DNA of 64,000 nucleotides from Vitrella brassicaformis. Lineage: Eukaryota; Sar; Vitrellaceae. How positions within the stretch are numbered: position 1 is the first letter of the stretch; each line of letters starts with the position of its first letter. Position numbers and translations under genes: made by a program. Location: NCBI GenBank assembly GCA_001179505.1, contig CDMY01000319.1, positions 59,143 through 123,142 of the forward strand, read 5' to 3'. Positions 34,744 to 46,383 of this stretch are shown one piece after another. A model generated the notes under the pieces. That model saw only the letters and a program-made list of their open reading frames with translations, searched no databases and was not told the origin of the DNA.

Positions 34744-36701
34744 ATGTCGCAGCCGCCTGGCAACAGAGGGAGAGGCGGACCTGCCGCTGGGAACGGACCA
34801 GGTGAGTCAGGGGGATGGGACAACAGCACGGTCTGCATCACAGAGCAGCTGGTGCATGTCAGTCAGCCGTGCATGTCTGGATATATGGATGATGATATGA
34901 TGCAAGGAAGGCTGTCTCGTCAGTCACAGACTGTCTGTGCCTCATTCCTCTGCCTCTCTCTGTGTGGCTTGGTGTGAGTCGATGCCTGCAGGAAGGGGAG
35001 GTACGTGGAATGGGCCGCCGAGAGGGCCGCTGTCCCGCCTGCAGACTCCTGCGGCACCGGTGCCGGTCAACCTTCCCAGCATGGCCGCACAGGGAGGCGC
35101 CGTGACCACCACACCCTTCAACGCGGCACTGGGCACCGCCAACGCCGCTAACACCCTCGAGAAGCCCGGATGGGGCAAGCTCTCCCCTCCCACCCGCAAC
35201 TCCTCGCCCACTCCGGAGCTGCCCGGCCGGCTCACGGACCTGCTGCTGCCCAAAGGAGAGGGCAAGGAGGGCGAGCAGCGGCGCAGCGAGCCATCCGAGA
35301 GCAGGGAGGGCGGTAGCGGCTCATCCGTGTGGGCCGTCGGCGGGTTGGACCGGCCATCCAGCTCATTGTCACCACGTGAGCGCGACAAGGACCGGGGCGA
35401 CGCTGCCAAGAAGATGCAGCTGCGGCCAGGGGGCAACGCGTTCAGAGCGTGGGGCTCATCAGCATCGGCGGCCGCAGCAGACTCCAGCGGCAGGTCTGAC
35501 GCGGCGCAGGCGGTCAACCTCCGCCCGGTGGATTTCCCCTCCCTCTCTAACTCGTCGCAGGCGGGCAGCTCCAACGGCACGCCGCAGAAGTCAGCCGACA
35601 AACACCGGGGAGACTCCGATCCCGAGACGGAAAGAGTGGTCACGCCAGTCAAGAACGGCCGAGATGAGGAGGACAACGCGGGTGGACCGGGGCGGGGGAG
35701 TGATGATCGGAGCAAGAGGCATCATGTGGACGGTGATGGTGCCGATGGTGGGGAGGGCGACTCGCCCCAGCCACCACCACCACCACCACCACCCCCCGAC
35801 GCGAGTGCGGCTGAGGTCGAGAGGAAGGAGAAGCCGCGTGTGGCGTGGGCTGACGTTGAGGATGACGAGGAGAGCGCCGCCATTTTTGAGCCGCCGCCCA
35901 GGCCATCCACCAAGGCACCCGAGAAGATCACTGAAGAACTCGTCGCTGACGCATGGTGAGCACAGTGAGTGAGATTGTAAATCCTTCACCACACGCCATG
36001 ACCATTTCTGTGCTTGTGTGTGCCCGCCCTGTCAGGTCTGTGGTTCGGGAGAGCAAGCCACCGCCCACCTGCAGCAGCCATCCATCCCGTCCTCTGCCCT
36101 CCACCTCTCTCGGCCTGTCCTTGCTGCCACCCTCTTCATCGATTGGCCAGAAGTGGGGCCGACACGCACAGCAGAACGCGGCCAACAGCAGCAGCAGCAG
36201 CGGTGCCGGACGCCCCGCTGACAGAGAGAGGGACCGGGGAGAGAGGGACAGCTACTGGGGCTCGGGAGACCGTGACAGAGAACGCGATCGTGACCGTGAG
36301 GCGTCAGCGCCGCACCACGACCCCTCTCCCCATTCATTCCCGCCCCTCGACCAGGCCATGGCCGGTGGCAACCACCCCCACCGCACCTTCTCCTCCCAGC
36401 AGCAGCAGCAGCAGCAATACCAGCAACAACACCCACACGCACACCAACACAACAACATGCAGGCGCCGCTGCTGCACCGGCCCCCTCTGATGGAGAACCC
36501 CCCCTTCCACCAGTACGGCCATCACCCGCAGCCTTTCTCGGGCGGCAAGGGGCTGATGCCCTCGCCGCCCCCTCACAGCCACCATCCCATGGGTCAGATG
36601 TACGGACCTGACGACGCGGCCGACGGCCCGTTCGCGGGCTTCCGCAGCTCACATCGGGGCTGGCGGGGGCTCATGCCGTCTCCACCAGCACATCCTCACC
36701 C

Positions 36702-36733
<32 letters not shown>

Positions 36734-39700
36734 CACCGCCGCTGGTGGCCGGCCGTGCTGATCGTGATCGTGATGTGGCGACGCCGGCAGGTGGTGTGGG
36801 GAGGGTTGAGGGCGAGAAGGATCAGGACCGGCCGCCAGCGGCGCTCAACGAGCTTCGATATCAGAAGAAGAGCATGGACGAGATCGCCAGGGAGAGGCGG
36901 GAGGCCAGGCGGAAGGAGGAGGAAGAGCTGCAGGTGGGGTGGGGTGGCCACTGGCCGACATGACAGACACTTTGTTGATGGATGGATGGATGGATGTGTG
37001 CGTCTGATCTCTCTCTCCCTTTGTCTGTGTCGCATGCAGCGTCACCAGCGCGAGCGTGCCCAGGCCAAGCTGATGGAGCTGGAGCGGCGCATGAGCCATA
37101 GAAGCCACACGACAGACCTGCAGCAACAACCACCACCGACAGACACCTCCCCCAAGGCCTCTGCGTCGGCGTCAGCCTCACCCCCCATCTCCTCCTCACC
37201 CTCGCCCCCACCACCAGCAGACCACGAAGTGACAGCACCAGCACCAGCTCCAGTCCCAGTCCCAGCAACAGCAGCAGCTGCTGCTGCTGCTGCTCAGGAG
37301 TCCTCTCCGCGCTCGTCTGTGGTCGATCGGTCGTCACCTCTCGAGTGGCGGAGGGCCGCCGACTTCGGTGGGGCGGCCGACGACCGTGCATTGATCCGGA
37401 GGGGCAGCAGCGGCAGTAGTAACGACCGGCTCGGCAGCGGGAGGGACAGGGGGGAACCGTTGAGCATGCCTCCCCGGCGCGGCAGCACCAGCTTCCAGTC
37501 GCATCACGCTGAAGACGACTGGTCCAAGCTGAGGCGCGTCGACGAGGACGAGAGGTCTCCGACTGCTCGGACCGCTGGCAATCGCATCAGGGCGGTGGTT
37601 GTGGAGGCGGATGGATCGCCAAGGGCCGCAGATCAGAAGGCAGCGCCCATGCCGACGCCGAAGGCGATTGTGCGGAGAGAGGAGAGCAGGAAGCCTGAAG
37701 AACCGAAGGAGCCCATCGCACCGCCGCCCAAGGCGCCCGAGAGCGCGCCTTCCGCCGCACCGGCTCCAGCTCCGGCTGCTGCTGCTGCTGCGGCGGCGGC
37801 GCCTGTGGTCATCGCCAAGAAGGAGGCGGCTGTGCCCAAGGCCCCCAAGGCCCCGCCGACCATTTTGCAAAAGTCTCCGCCGCCCCAGCCATCGGTGTGG
37901 AAAGTGCCGGAGCGGCCTGCAGACGATCAGCGGAACCCGTCGGCTGTTTTCCCCATCACACCATTCCCCCCTCTTCGCGAGGCCTCTTCGCCCTCCCCGC
38001 CCCCTCCACCCCCCAAGCAACAGGCGCCCCCGCCCAGCTCAGAGGCGCGCCAAGATAGCCCGAGCAATAAGAACGATGTCACCGGTCCTCAGCCGTCCAC
38101 TCGTCCATCGGAGAAGCCGGCCCTCTTGCCCACGCCGATCTCGGTTGACGCTCAGAGGGGCGCGGCAGCGGCAGCCGGCCCCGGGCCACGGGGGCGGCCC
38201 AACAACAATCAGCACAGCCAGCAGGAGGCCAACCACCAGCAGGGCAGTACCACCCAGCAGCAGCAGGCCAACAACAGCCACAACAGGAGGGGCGTTGTGT
38301 CGTGGGTGGCGGTCCCGGCAGCGTCAAGGCCGAACACCGAGGGCCAGGGTCAGGGGCGTGCTGACGAGAGGGAGGGCGGGAAACACGATGAGGATGCGTC
38401 ACCCGCCAGGTGAGTGAGAGAGACGGGCTGACATCAGAGAGGGAGGCACACATAGCTATCTATCCTGACATATATGGCATTCCTGTTGATGAGTGCTGTG
38501 CCTCAGGCGTGGTTCGCGCGGCGGTCGGTCTCGTGGCGGTCGAGGCAGAGGGGCGCAATCGCTCAGCAAGCGGGAGGACAACAATGACACCAACACACAA
38601 CACAGGCCGAAGCAGCCGCCACCCGCCGCAAACCCACCTCTCTCTGTTCACAACGAAGCCACAGGTCAGTCAGCAAGGCAAAGACACACATGCCAGCGTG
38701 ATGTGATGCACGCCGTCCCATCTGCTGAGCTGTCTGCTCCTGCCTGTGTTTCTGTTTGTCTATTCTTCAGACAACGAGCCCAAGGCGGGTGCTCAGGCCC
38801 GCTCATCTCCAGATGTCGTTATGGCAGCGGCAGCGGTGGCGGCTCCTGCGGCGAGTTCCCCCAGCCAGCAGCAACAGCAGCCAGGCGGGCGGCAGAACCG
38901 CAGACAGAGGCGCGACAGCACCAAGACTCACCAACAGCACCCCAACAAGCCCGGCCACGCCCATCCCCATCACGGGCACACCCCGCCAGGCCAGATTGTC
39001 ACCCCAAGCGCGCCCATCACAGTCGACATCGAGCGCACCGGCGCCGCGCCGCCCCCATCGCAGCCACCGCCCCCTCCCGCTGTGGCCATTGCGCACCAGC
39101 CGGCCCTCCCCATCACTCCGCATATGCCAGTGACGGTCCCGACGGCCTCTGCGCCGGCTGCGGCTGCTGCTGTCGCTGCTTCGCCTGTGGTCGTTGTCAA
39201 GGAGAGGCCGAAAGAGGATAATGCGCAGGCGGCAGGGGTGGCGTCCGCGACCCCCACCAAGCAGCGGTGGCAGAAGAAGGCCAGCGGGACAGACAACCAG
39301 CCGCCACCAAAGGCACCTGCCGTCATGGAGCCCCCCAAGACACCTACGCCCACCGCACCGCAGCCATCGCCATCCCCAGCAGCAGCAGCGGCAGCGGGTG
39401 GAGCCAATGCCAGCGCCAACCACCGCGAGCGTGGCAGAGGGCGAGACCGCGGCAAGAGAGCCGGTGGGGCTTCTGGCCACCAGCAAGCTCCACCCCAGCA
39501 GGAGGCAGCAGCCAATGACAATGACAATCCCTCCTCTCCACCACCGCCCCCACCCGCCCCACCCGCTGGTCCCGAGGAGGGCACGAAGGAGGACGAGTCG
39601 GTCCCTGCACCCGCAGCGCTTGAAGCTACAGCCGCTGGGGCAGAAGCTGCAGCTGTAGGGGCGTCCAATGAGCAGCCCGCTCAGCGCGAGGACAAGGGGA

Positions 39701-40364
39701 GGCGTCGGGGAGGCCGTGGCGGGCACAGAGACAGGGAGAGAGGCGGTGAAGGTCACAAGGAGGGCAGGCGGGAGAGAGACCGACGCGGCAGGGACAGGGA
39801 CAGGGACAGGGACAGGGCGGCCAAAGGGAATGGCAAGGCGTCGTGGCTGCAAGTCAACAACAACACCAACGTGTCGCCAGAGCAGCCCGCCGCACAGCAG
39901 CAGCCGGCGGAGCAGCCGACGGAGCCGTCCCCTGCTCCCCCACCACCAGCCGCAGCCGCAGCTGCACCACCAGCTGCGGCTGGTTCCTCCTCAGATCATC
40001 ATCCCCCAGCGAAGCCGCAGCCCCACTCCCCCGCCCCTCTCCACGTCACTGTTCACGTTCCCGCCCGGCCCGTGCAGCAGCATCAGCAGCAGCAGCAGCC
40101 GAAGCAACCGGTGCCTTTCCATGAGACCAACCCGCGGCCGCCTCCCTCGGTGCACGTGAGGCCCCAACATCAGCACCGCCCGCCACACAGGCCGGTACAC
40201 GCGGCTGCCCCAGCTGCGGTGAGTGCCTTCCCGCCCCCGAAGATCCTGCCGGTGCCCGGCGCCAGGGTGCCCGTCCCTCCGAAGGTGCGTGTGGTGTGCG
40301 GGGGGATGTGTTGTGTCTGCACAGTACAGTGGTCGTCCGGTGTCTCTCACTCACTTTGATGTGG

Positions 40365-40398
<34 letters not shown>

Positions 40399-42373
40399 GG
40401 TGGTGATGACAGAGACGCCTTCCCCAAGGCAAAGGCGGCAGGTACGGGACGGACGGGAGAGCGATAATCAATGCTCTCACATATGTGTGCACAGAACAGC
40501 TCTCATGTTGACGTCTGTGTGTGTGATCGATGGATGCGTCGCTTGTCCATCCATCCAGCAGGTGTCCGCCCTCCTCATGAAGGCCCTCCTGCAGGCGGCC
40601 CGAAGGCGCAGAGTCCCACAGCAGCCGCAGCAGCAGCTGCTGCTGCTGCGGCACCATCGCCAGCCACGGAGGCCGCTGTGCGGTCCACCATGCCAAAGGG
40701 ACCGCCCCCTGCCGTGCGGTACGCCCGCACCCTCACACACACAGCACGCCCAGCACCCAATCAATGCACACGCGCTCGTGTGTGGTGTGTCAATGCGTCA
40801 ATCGTGTGTGTCAGGTCTGGTCCGGCTCCATCGCATCAGCCACATCCCCCGAAGGTGGAGTTCGGTGTGCGTCGGTCGGCCTCGCCCCCCACAGAGGCCG
40901 TCACGTTCGACCTGGGCCGGCGGCCACCGCTGCCCAAACAGGCCCCTGCGAAAGCACCACCAGAGGTGAGAGAGTGACGTGGCATCAAGGCACGACATCC
41001 AGTGGACTGGTTGTTGTCTCTTTCCTTATCAGATACGCCCTCCCCCGCGGGCAGCCCCGCCCACCCCTGCACCTGCCGCAGCTGCTGAGCAGGCAGCCAC
41101 CTCCCCACAGCAGCAGCAGAAGCCGCCGCCGCAGCAGCAGCAGCAGGCGGCCGCCACTCACGTGCCACCGGTGCGGGCTGAGGGGCCTAACCAGCTGGCC
41201 ATCAACACGGCGAGAGGCCCGCACACCCATTCGCATGGCCATGGGCAAGGAGCAGGCAATGCGATGAGTCTGGGGTCGCCCCCGCCGTTCATCAAGCAGA
41301 TCTGGAGCAAACCTGAGGAGACCGAGGGCGGTGGTGCGCACGGCCAGCATGGTGGTGGTCACGAGAGGATGCAGATCGGCCCCTTTGCCAACTCCAGTGG
41401 CGTGTTTGTGCCCTCGACGTCCGCGGCGGGCAGCCCGCCGGCCGTCAGACCTTTCGTCGGTGCCCGCATGCCCAATGGTCCGAGTGCGCCACCACCTGCG
41501 CGGCCCCCACCCCCCCACTCGATGAACGGTACGCCTGCCCCCTACCCGCCGCCGCCACAGGACGCTCCACCGGCGATCTTGAACGGAGCTGGCCCGGCAC
41601 CGGCCTCTCTGACGCCCAACGAGTTTGTTTCGCGTCCCCCCCCTCCCCCACCGAAGCGACCGGTCTATCGCCCCCGGTTGCCTGATGCACCCGATGTGCG
41701 GTCCGAGCGGTCCGGGGCGTCGCAGCAACAGCAGGGAGCTCAGGCGTCTAGAGGGGTGGATCATGCGCACGTGGGTGCGGACCAGCCGTCGGGGCTCAAG
41801 CACATCGGCAAAGCCAGAGGCGGGGCGCGGTCACCTGTGCCGCGCAACGCTGCTGCACATGGTGCTGCTGGTGTTGGTGGCCCGTACGGCCACCCCCACG
41901 GCCAGGCGTCGCCGTCTTACTACATGTACCAGCAGGGGCCGTCCGGCGGTCAGTACAACCACTTTGCCGAGCAGCCATCGCATCAACAACAGCAGCAGCA
42001 GCATCACCCCCACCCCGCGCAGCAGCAGCGGCAGCAGCACGGTGACAAGACCAGTCCTCCCCAGCAGCACCAGCACCAGCCGGCCCCACCGCCCGTGTAC
42101 ACTAACCACCACAGAGGGGGGGGCCCTGGGGCATCATACTATGGGCCGTCTCCCCATCCACCACATCAGGCAGGCAGGGGCGGCGTCAACCACAACCACA
42201 GTCACATGCGAGGAGGTGGCCAACACGGCGGGTCTGGGCCGGGGAGGGGGTACCGAGGGGGCAGCAGGGGAGGCGGCAACCATCACTACCACAATCACCA
42301 TCACCAGCACCACAACAACGCCTATCTCCCGCATCAGCAGAACACCGCTGCCGTGTGGGCCAAGAAGGCGTAG
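34744..42373 (+). CDS. Giant low-complexity RGG-box protein with BAT2/PRRC2-like N-terminus, about 2,217 aa
   Basis: Coding exons 34744-34801, 34992-35955, 36036-36933, 37040-38409, 38507-38664, 38771-40284, 40399-40441, 40562-40718, 40815-40965 and 41033-42373 close in phase. The N-terminal part has spaced motifs seen in BAT2/PRRC2 and plant MOS1 proteins: PVPVNLPSMAAQGGA, GWGKLSPPTRNSSPTPE, NAFRAWGSS and LRPVDFPSL. Then come an acidic AWADVEDDEES, DRERDRD and QQQQ tracts, a charged helix (SMDEIARERREARRKEEEEL), an RGG box (RGSRGGRSRGGRGRG), a second RG/RD-rich region (GRRRGGRGGHRDRERG) and a C-terminal GYRGGSRGGG block ending VWAKKA. RGG/Q/P/H-rich chains bind RNA and form condensates; that role is inferred. 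The BAT2 link is a weak similarity. Confidence 0.75.
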
Positions 42374-43890
42374 AGATGGGGATGGGCCAAGAAGGAGGGC
42401 GGGCGTTTCTTCTTCGTTTTAAACCAGGATAACGTGCCATGAATGCCATGAATGCCGTCCGTGTCAGCCGTCAGTCAATTGAATGTGAGTGTCTTCCAAC
42501 GTGTGTGAGTCTGTGTGTCGGGTGTCTGCGGCTTAATTCGGACGGAGAGACGAAGGGATGGAGGGAGGGAGGGAGGGAGGGAGGAGGTGTTCTTGCCACC
42601 ACCTACCTGCTTGCTCCAAAGGTTTTGACGACCGACTGCCCGACTGCATGATCCACACGTACATACACACACACTGTCTGTCTGTCTAGACTGACTGACT
42701 GACCTGGGTGTTCTGATCCGCCTTGATTATTCAATTCCACACACACATCTCTGTATGTGTGCGTGTCTGTATTTCTATCTTGTTACCTACCTACCTATAG
42801 ATGCGCAAGACAAGCCCGAATTTCCTGCCCAGCGGAACAAACAAGAGTGCTTTGAGTGAGTGTACACCGACTTCTTCGTTTCCTGATGGAGAGGAAGGCC
42901 GTGGACAGATGGACAGATGGATGGACAGATGGAGCGATGGATGGATGGGGAGCGAGGTAACGGGGAGACAGAGAGACCGACAGAGATAGGCGGAGCAGAC
43001 GAGCCGAAATGGGATGGGGGCAGACAGAGATGGACATGACATGGCCGGCCGGCCGACACACAGACTGCGTGGCCCGGCCCACATGCGATCGATCGAACCA
43101 CCCATCCCCATCCGATCCACCCACAGGGAATGTCGGTGTGTGTGAGTTCGTATTTTTTTGGGTGCTTGCAGCGTGAATGAATGAATGGACGAATGGATGG
43201 ATGGATGGACGACTGTGTGCCTTCTGCCTGTCTGTGTGGGTGCCGTGGGTAATTTGCAGCGCCTGATACCGGTGCATGTGATGGCCTGCCTGACTTTGAC
43301 GTACTTGATTGGGTGGTTGGATGGCGCTGCATGTGACTGAATTCCATGTGTGTCACGGAGTGTGTGTGGTGTGGTGTGGTGTGGTGTGAGAGACCTCCGC
43401 ATGATATTGCCTACAATGCGACTGCCTGATTCAAGCTCCAAGCAAGCTTCAGCGTCTTTGCCGATCCGCCCAAGTCCACCCCTTTAGAAGTCCCGTCACA
43501 GAGTGCTTTGTTTGTGACCATTCAATCCAGCACAGTACTTAGAATTCTCAGCCCGAAATGCGACCGCAGGCAGGCAGGCAGCTTGGCAGAGACTCACACA
43601 AGCCCTTTGTCAGACCGAACCCATCACACACAAACCTCCTCGAGTGCAGTGCAGTTGCCCTAATGCTGTACTCCACTCCCGACACCAACACAGGGCCCCC
43701 AGCGCAGTAGGCACGACAGTCCCCCCTGTCTCTCTCAAGATTCCCAACGCAGCCACGGTGGCTGTACGTATGGTGTAGTGTGTACGCAGGCAAGCCCAAA
43801 GCAGAAAACACGCCAGGCCACATCACTCACGCAGTCAGCCAAAAGACCCCCCAGCCGCCTGCCTGCCTGTCAGTCTGTCTGTCTGTCTGT
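42374..43890. other. Intergenic 1.5 kb between convergent genes; simple repeats
   Basis: Contains GGGA repeats (42556-42584), TGTC and GATG runs and GTGTG repeats near 43,365-43,390. No frame shows coding character or splice logic. It is the 3' flank of both the RGG gene and the BTB-TLDc gene. Confidence 0.5.
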
Positions 43891-46383
43891 CTAGCCCGCA
43901 TGGCCCGGCCGTGGGCGGATGACGTGGTAGACCTCAATTTCCGCCAGCTTACACTCGATGTTGCTGGCGAGTGAGCCCACCTGTGCGTCGGCCGTGTCGG
44001 AGAAGACCCCCAGCCCCTTGTAGCCGTCCGGCAGGTGCTCCAGCCTCACCCAGCACTGGCAACTCGACATGTCGATGGCCGGACCGGGGGTCGCCCACCC
44101 CAGCCACCTAGAGACAGGAGACAGGAGACAAAGTCAGTAAATGAGTGAGTTGCAGCTGAGCTGGGCGTGTTGAATATATAAGAGCGTCTGTCTGTCGCAC
44201 AGGTTGCCCCTGGCGATGCTGAGGTTGCCGCTGTAGTCCATGTCAATGGCCTTGACCGAGGGCGAGCCCGACCGCGGCAGCTCGCTCCCCGGGGCAGAGA
44301 CGCTGATGTCCTGGATCTCCTGGGGGATGTCGACCTTGGTGGGCTCGTCGTATGCGCCGCTGAGGGAGAACAAGAAGAGGGGCACCGGGTATCGGTAGGG
44401 CATCAGGTCATCCTCCTTCTGCAATTCCCGTGCTGCCAATGCTGGCATTTCTGTGTTGTTGTTGTTGTTGGTGTCGGCTTGTGGCTGCTCTTCTGTGTCG
44501 TCTTCTTGGTTGGCTTCTTCTTGCTTGGCTTCTTCTTGGTTGGCTTCTTCCTGGTTGGCTTCTCCCTGGTTGGCTTCTCCCTGGTTGGCTTCTTCTTGTG
44601 GTTGTGGTTGTGGTTGTGGTTGTGGAGGCACCAGGGGTCCGTCGATGAAGCAACCGAACCGGTGTGTGCCGCCCTCCTCCATCAGCACCAGCACCAGCCC
44701 GTATCGCTCCGGCCCCACACACCCCAGCATCGTGCCGTAACCGAAACCGTCCCTTGTCGCTCTGCAGACCACACAGACATAGAGAGGGAGACACCATCCA
44801 TCCATCCATTCATGTGTCTCTAAACCCTTCCTCACTTGAAGACGAGTGTAGCTTTGACCGTATTGTCTTTGCCGGCCATCTCGATGATGTCCTGCAGTTC
44901 GTCCTCCCACATCAGCGGGCCGTAGGCGCTGCCGAGCGTCAACCCTTGTATCTTGGCGTGGTTCGGGAGCTGCCCCGCCGTTTTGGGCGGCTTGACGGCC
45001 GTGCCGGGGGCTGCCAGACGCTGCCGACGGCAGAAGTCCACCAACTTGAGCAGATCGGCGGATGACATCTTGCCAATCTTCGACTCGTTGCTGCAGTAAC
45101 ACAGCAACGATCTCTGTATCTCTCCTCTCTCCCTCTGTGAGTGAGTGTGCGTAGAGAGGAAGACTACTTGTGGAAGGCAGTGTAGAGGTGTTTGTCCCGT
45201 CCGATGAGCCTCAGGGTGGCCTCGGTGGTCGACACGGTCTTGGTCAGGATGCGCACCGACTTGACTGAGTTCTCGTCCGCACTCCAGGTCTTAAGGAAGG
45301 GGGAGATAGTCCTGTTCAGTGTCAGTCAGAGTTCGAACGAACAAGACCCACCATTCTACAGCACGTTCGGTGTGAGGTGGGTGCCTCTTGGAGTGAGTGA
45401 CCTGTAGAATTTCTTGAGGCCGTGCTCCACCTCCAGCAGGGCCTCCAACCTGAACCAATGAGCCAACAAAGGCGTTGAGTGGATATACCGGTTGCTTAGT
45501 GAGTCAGAGAGTCAAGAGTCTTACGCGTCCATGGCGCGCGCTTGGTGGGTCTTCATCTCGATCACCGGGCTGCTCTTGCCCCCGCCAGGTCCACCCTTTG
45601 TGTCAACATGTCGCTCTTTGGCCGCCGTCGCTGCGTTGTGTAGCTCTTCCTCTGCCTCCTCGTATTCCCGGAGGAGCTTGGCAATGTTGGTCTTGTTGGT
45701 GAACAGCAGCTCGTGGTAGAACAGGGATGACGTGTCCCTGTCGTGGGGGGCCACCAGCTCGATCTTGTGCTTCTCGCCACGGAGCTCGGCGGCCCCCGCC
45801 GTCGCCAACTCGTCAAACAGCCTGCAAATACAGACAGAGTCATCAACACACATACCGTACAGTGTCTGAGGGGCAGGCAGTCAGTCAGTCGCCCTTCCTT
45901 TCCTTACACACCAGTCCATATACACGGGGTCTGCGTCGAGGAAGGGCCGTCCCTTACTGTCTTTGGGCAGGCTGTCGAGGTAGTACAGCAGGATGTGGGC
46001 GATGAACGAGTCCCTCACGGGCGGCGACTGCAGGAGGAGGGGCCTCTTGGGCGCGGCCAGCACTCGGCCCCCCACGTTGAGTTCAATCTCCTCCTCCGAC
46101 TCCCGGCCGGTCTCGCCCCTGCGCACCTTCAACAAGTCATCCACGATTTGCTGAAGGAATGAAACAAGCGCACATACAGAGTCCGACCCACCCACCCACA
46201 CTGGGAGGGAGGGGAGGCGTGGCTGCCATGCCTGCGAACGTGCCTTGCCTGGTGTTTCTCGAGGAGTTCTGCCATGTGTTTGGTGGCCTGGACGCCCCGC
46301 TTGAGGGATGTGGTGAGGTGGGGGGGCAGCGACGTCGCCGACGCACCACCCGACTTGGGACTGTGGGGATCCGCCTTGTACAT
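43891..46383 (-). CDS. KCTD-type BTB protein fused to a TLDc-like domain, 631 aa
   Basis: Eight exons close in frame: 46249-46383 (ATG), 45912-46150, 45525-45821, 45402-45449, 45168-45311, 44836-45090, 44201-44761 and 43891-44107. Residues about 60-130 form a T1/KCTD-like BTB fold (ELNVGGRVLAAPKRPLLLQS, then GRPFLDADPVYMDWL), a tetramerisation module. A coiled-coil-like charged middle follows (REYEEAEEELHNAATAAKER). The C-terminal half has TLDc features: ATLVFKATRDGFGYGTML, HRFGCFIDGPL, PLFLFSLSGAYDE, AIDMDYSGNLSIARGNLW and a terminal CKLAEIEVYHV. A 15-nt-unit repeat encoding (E/G)EANQ copies interrupts the TLDc-like part. TLDc proteins are linked to oxidative-stress resistance and V-ATPase binding. 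The intron 46151-46248 appears to use a GC donor. Confidence 0.8.
44500..44603 (-). repeat. In-frame 15-nt minisatellite encoding EEANQ/GEANQ units
   Basis: The plus strand shows repeated TTGGCTTCTTCTTGG-like units. On the coding strand they give about seven to eight copies of (E/G)EA(N/K)Q, flanked by a (PQ)n tract. All units keep frame, so copy-number change would alter only linker length. Confidence 0.85.

Noticed and set aside
38803-39852. Long minus-strand open frame (349 codons) opposite the RGG gene
   Set aside because: It is the antisense shadow of GC-rich Pro/Ala/Gln coding sequence. It is Leu/Arg/Gly-rich low complexity without splice logic, and the plus strand has the coherent ten-exon gene.
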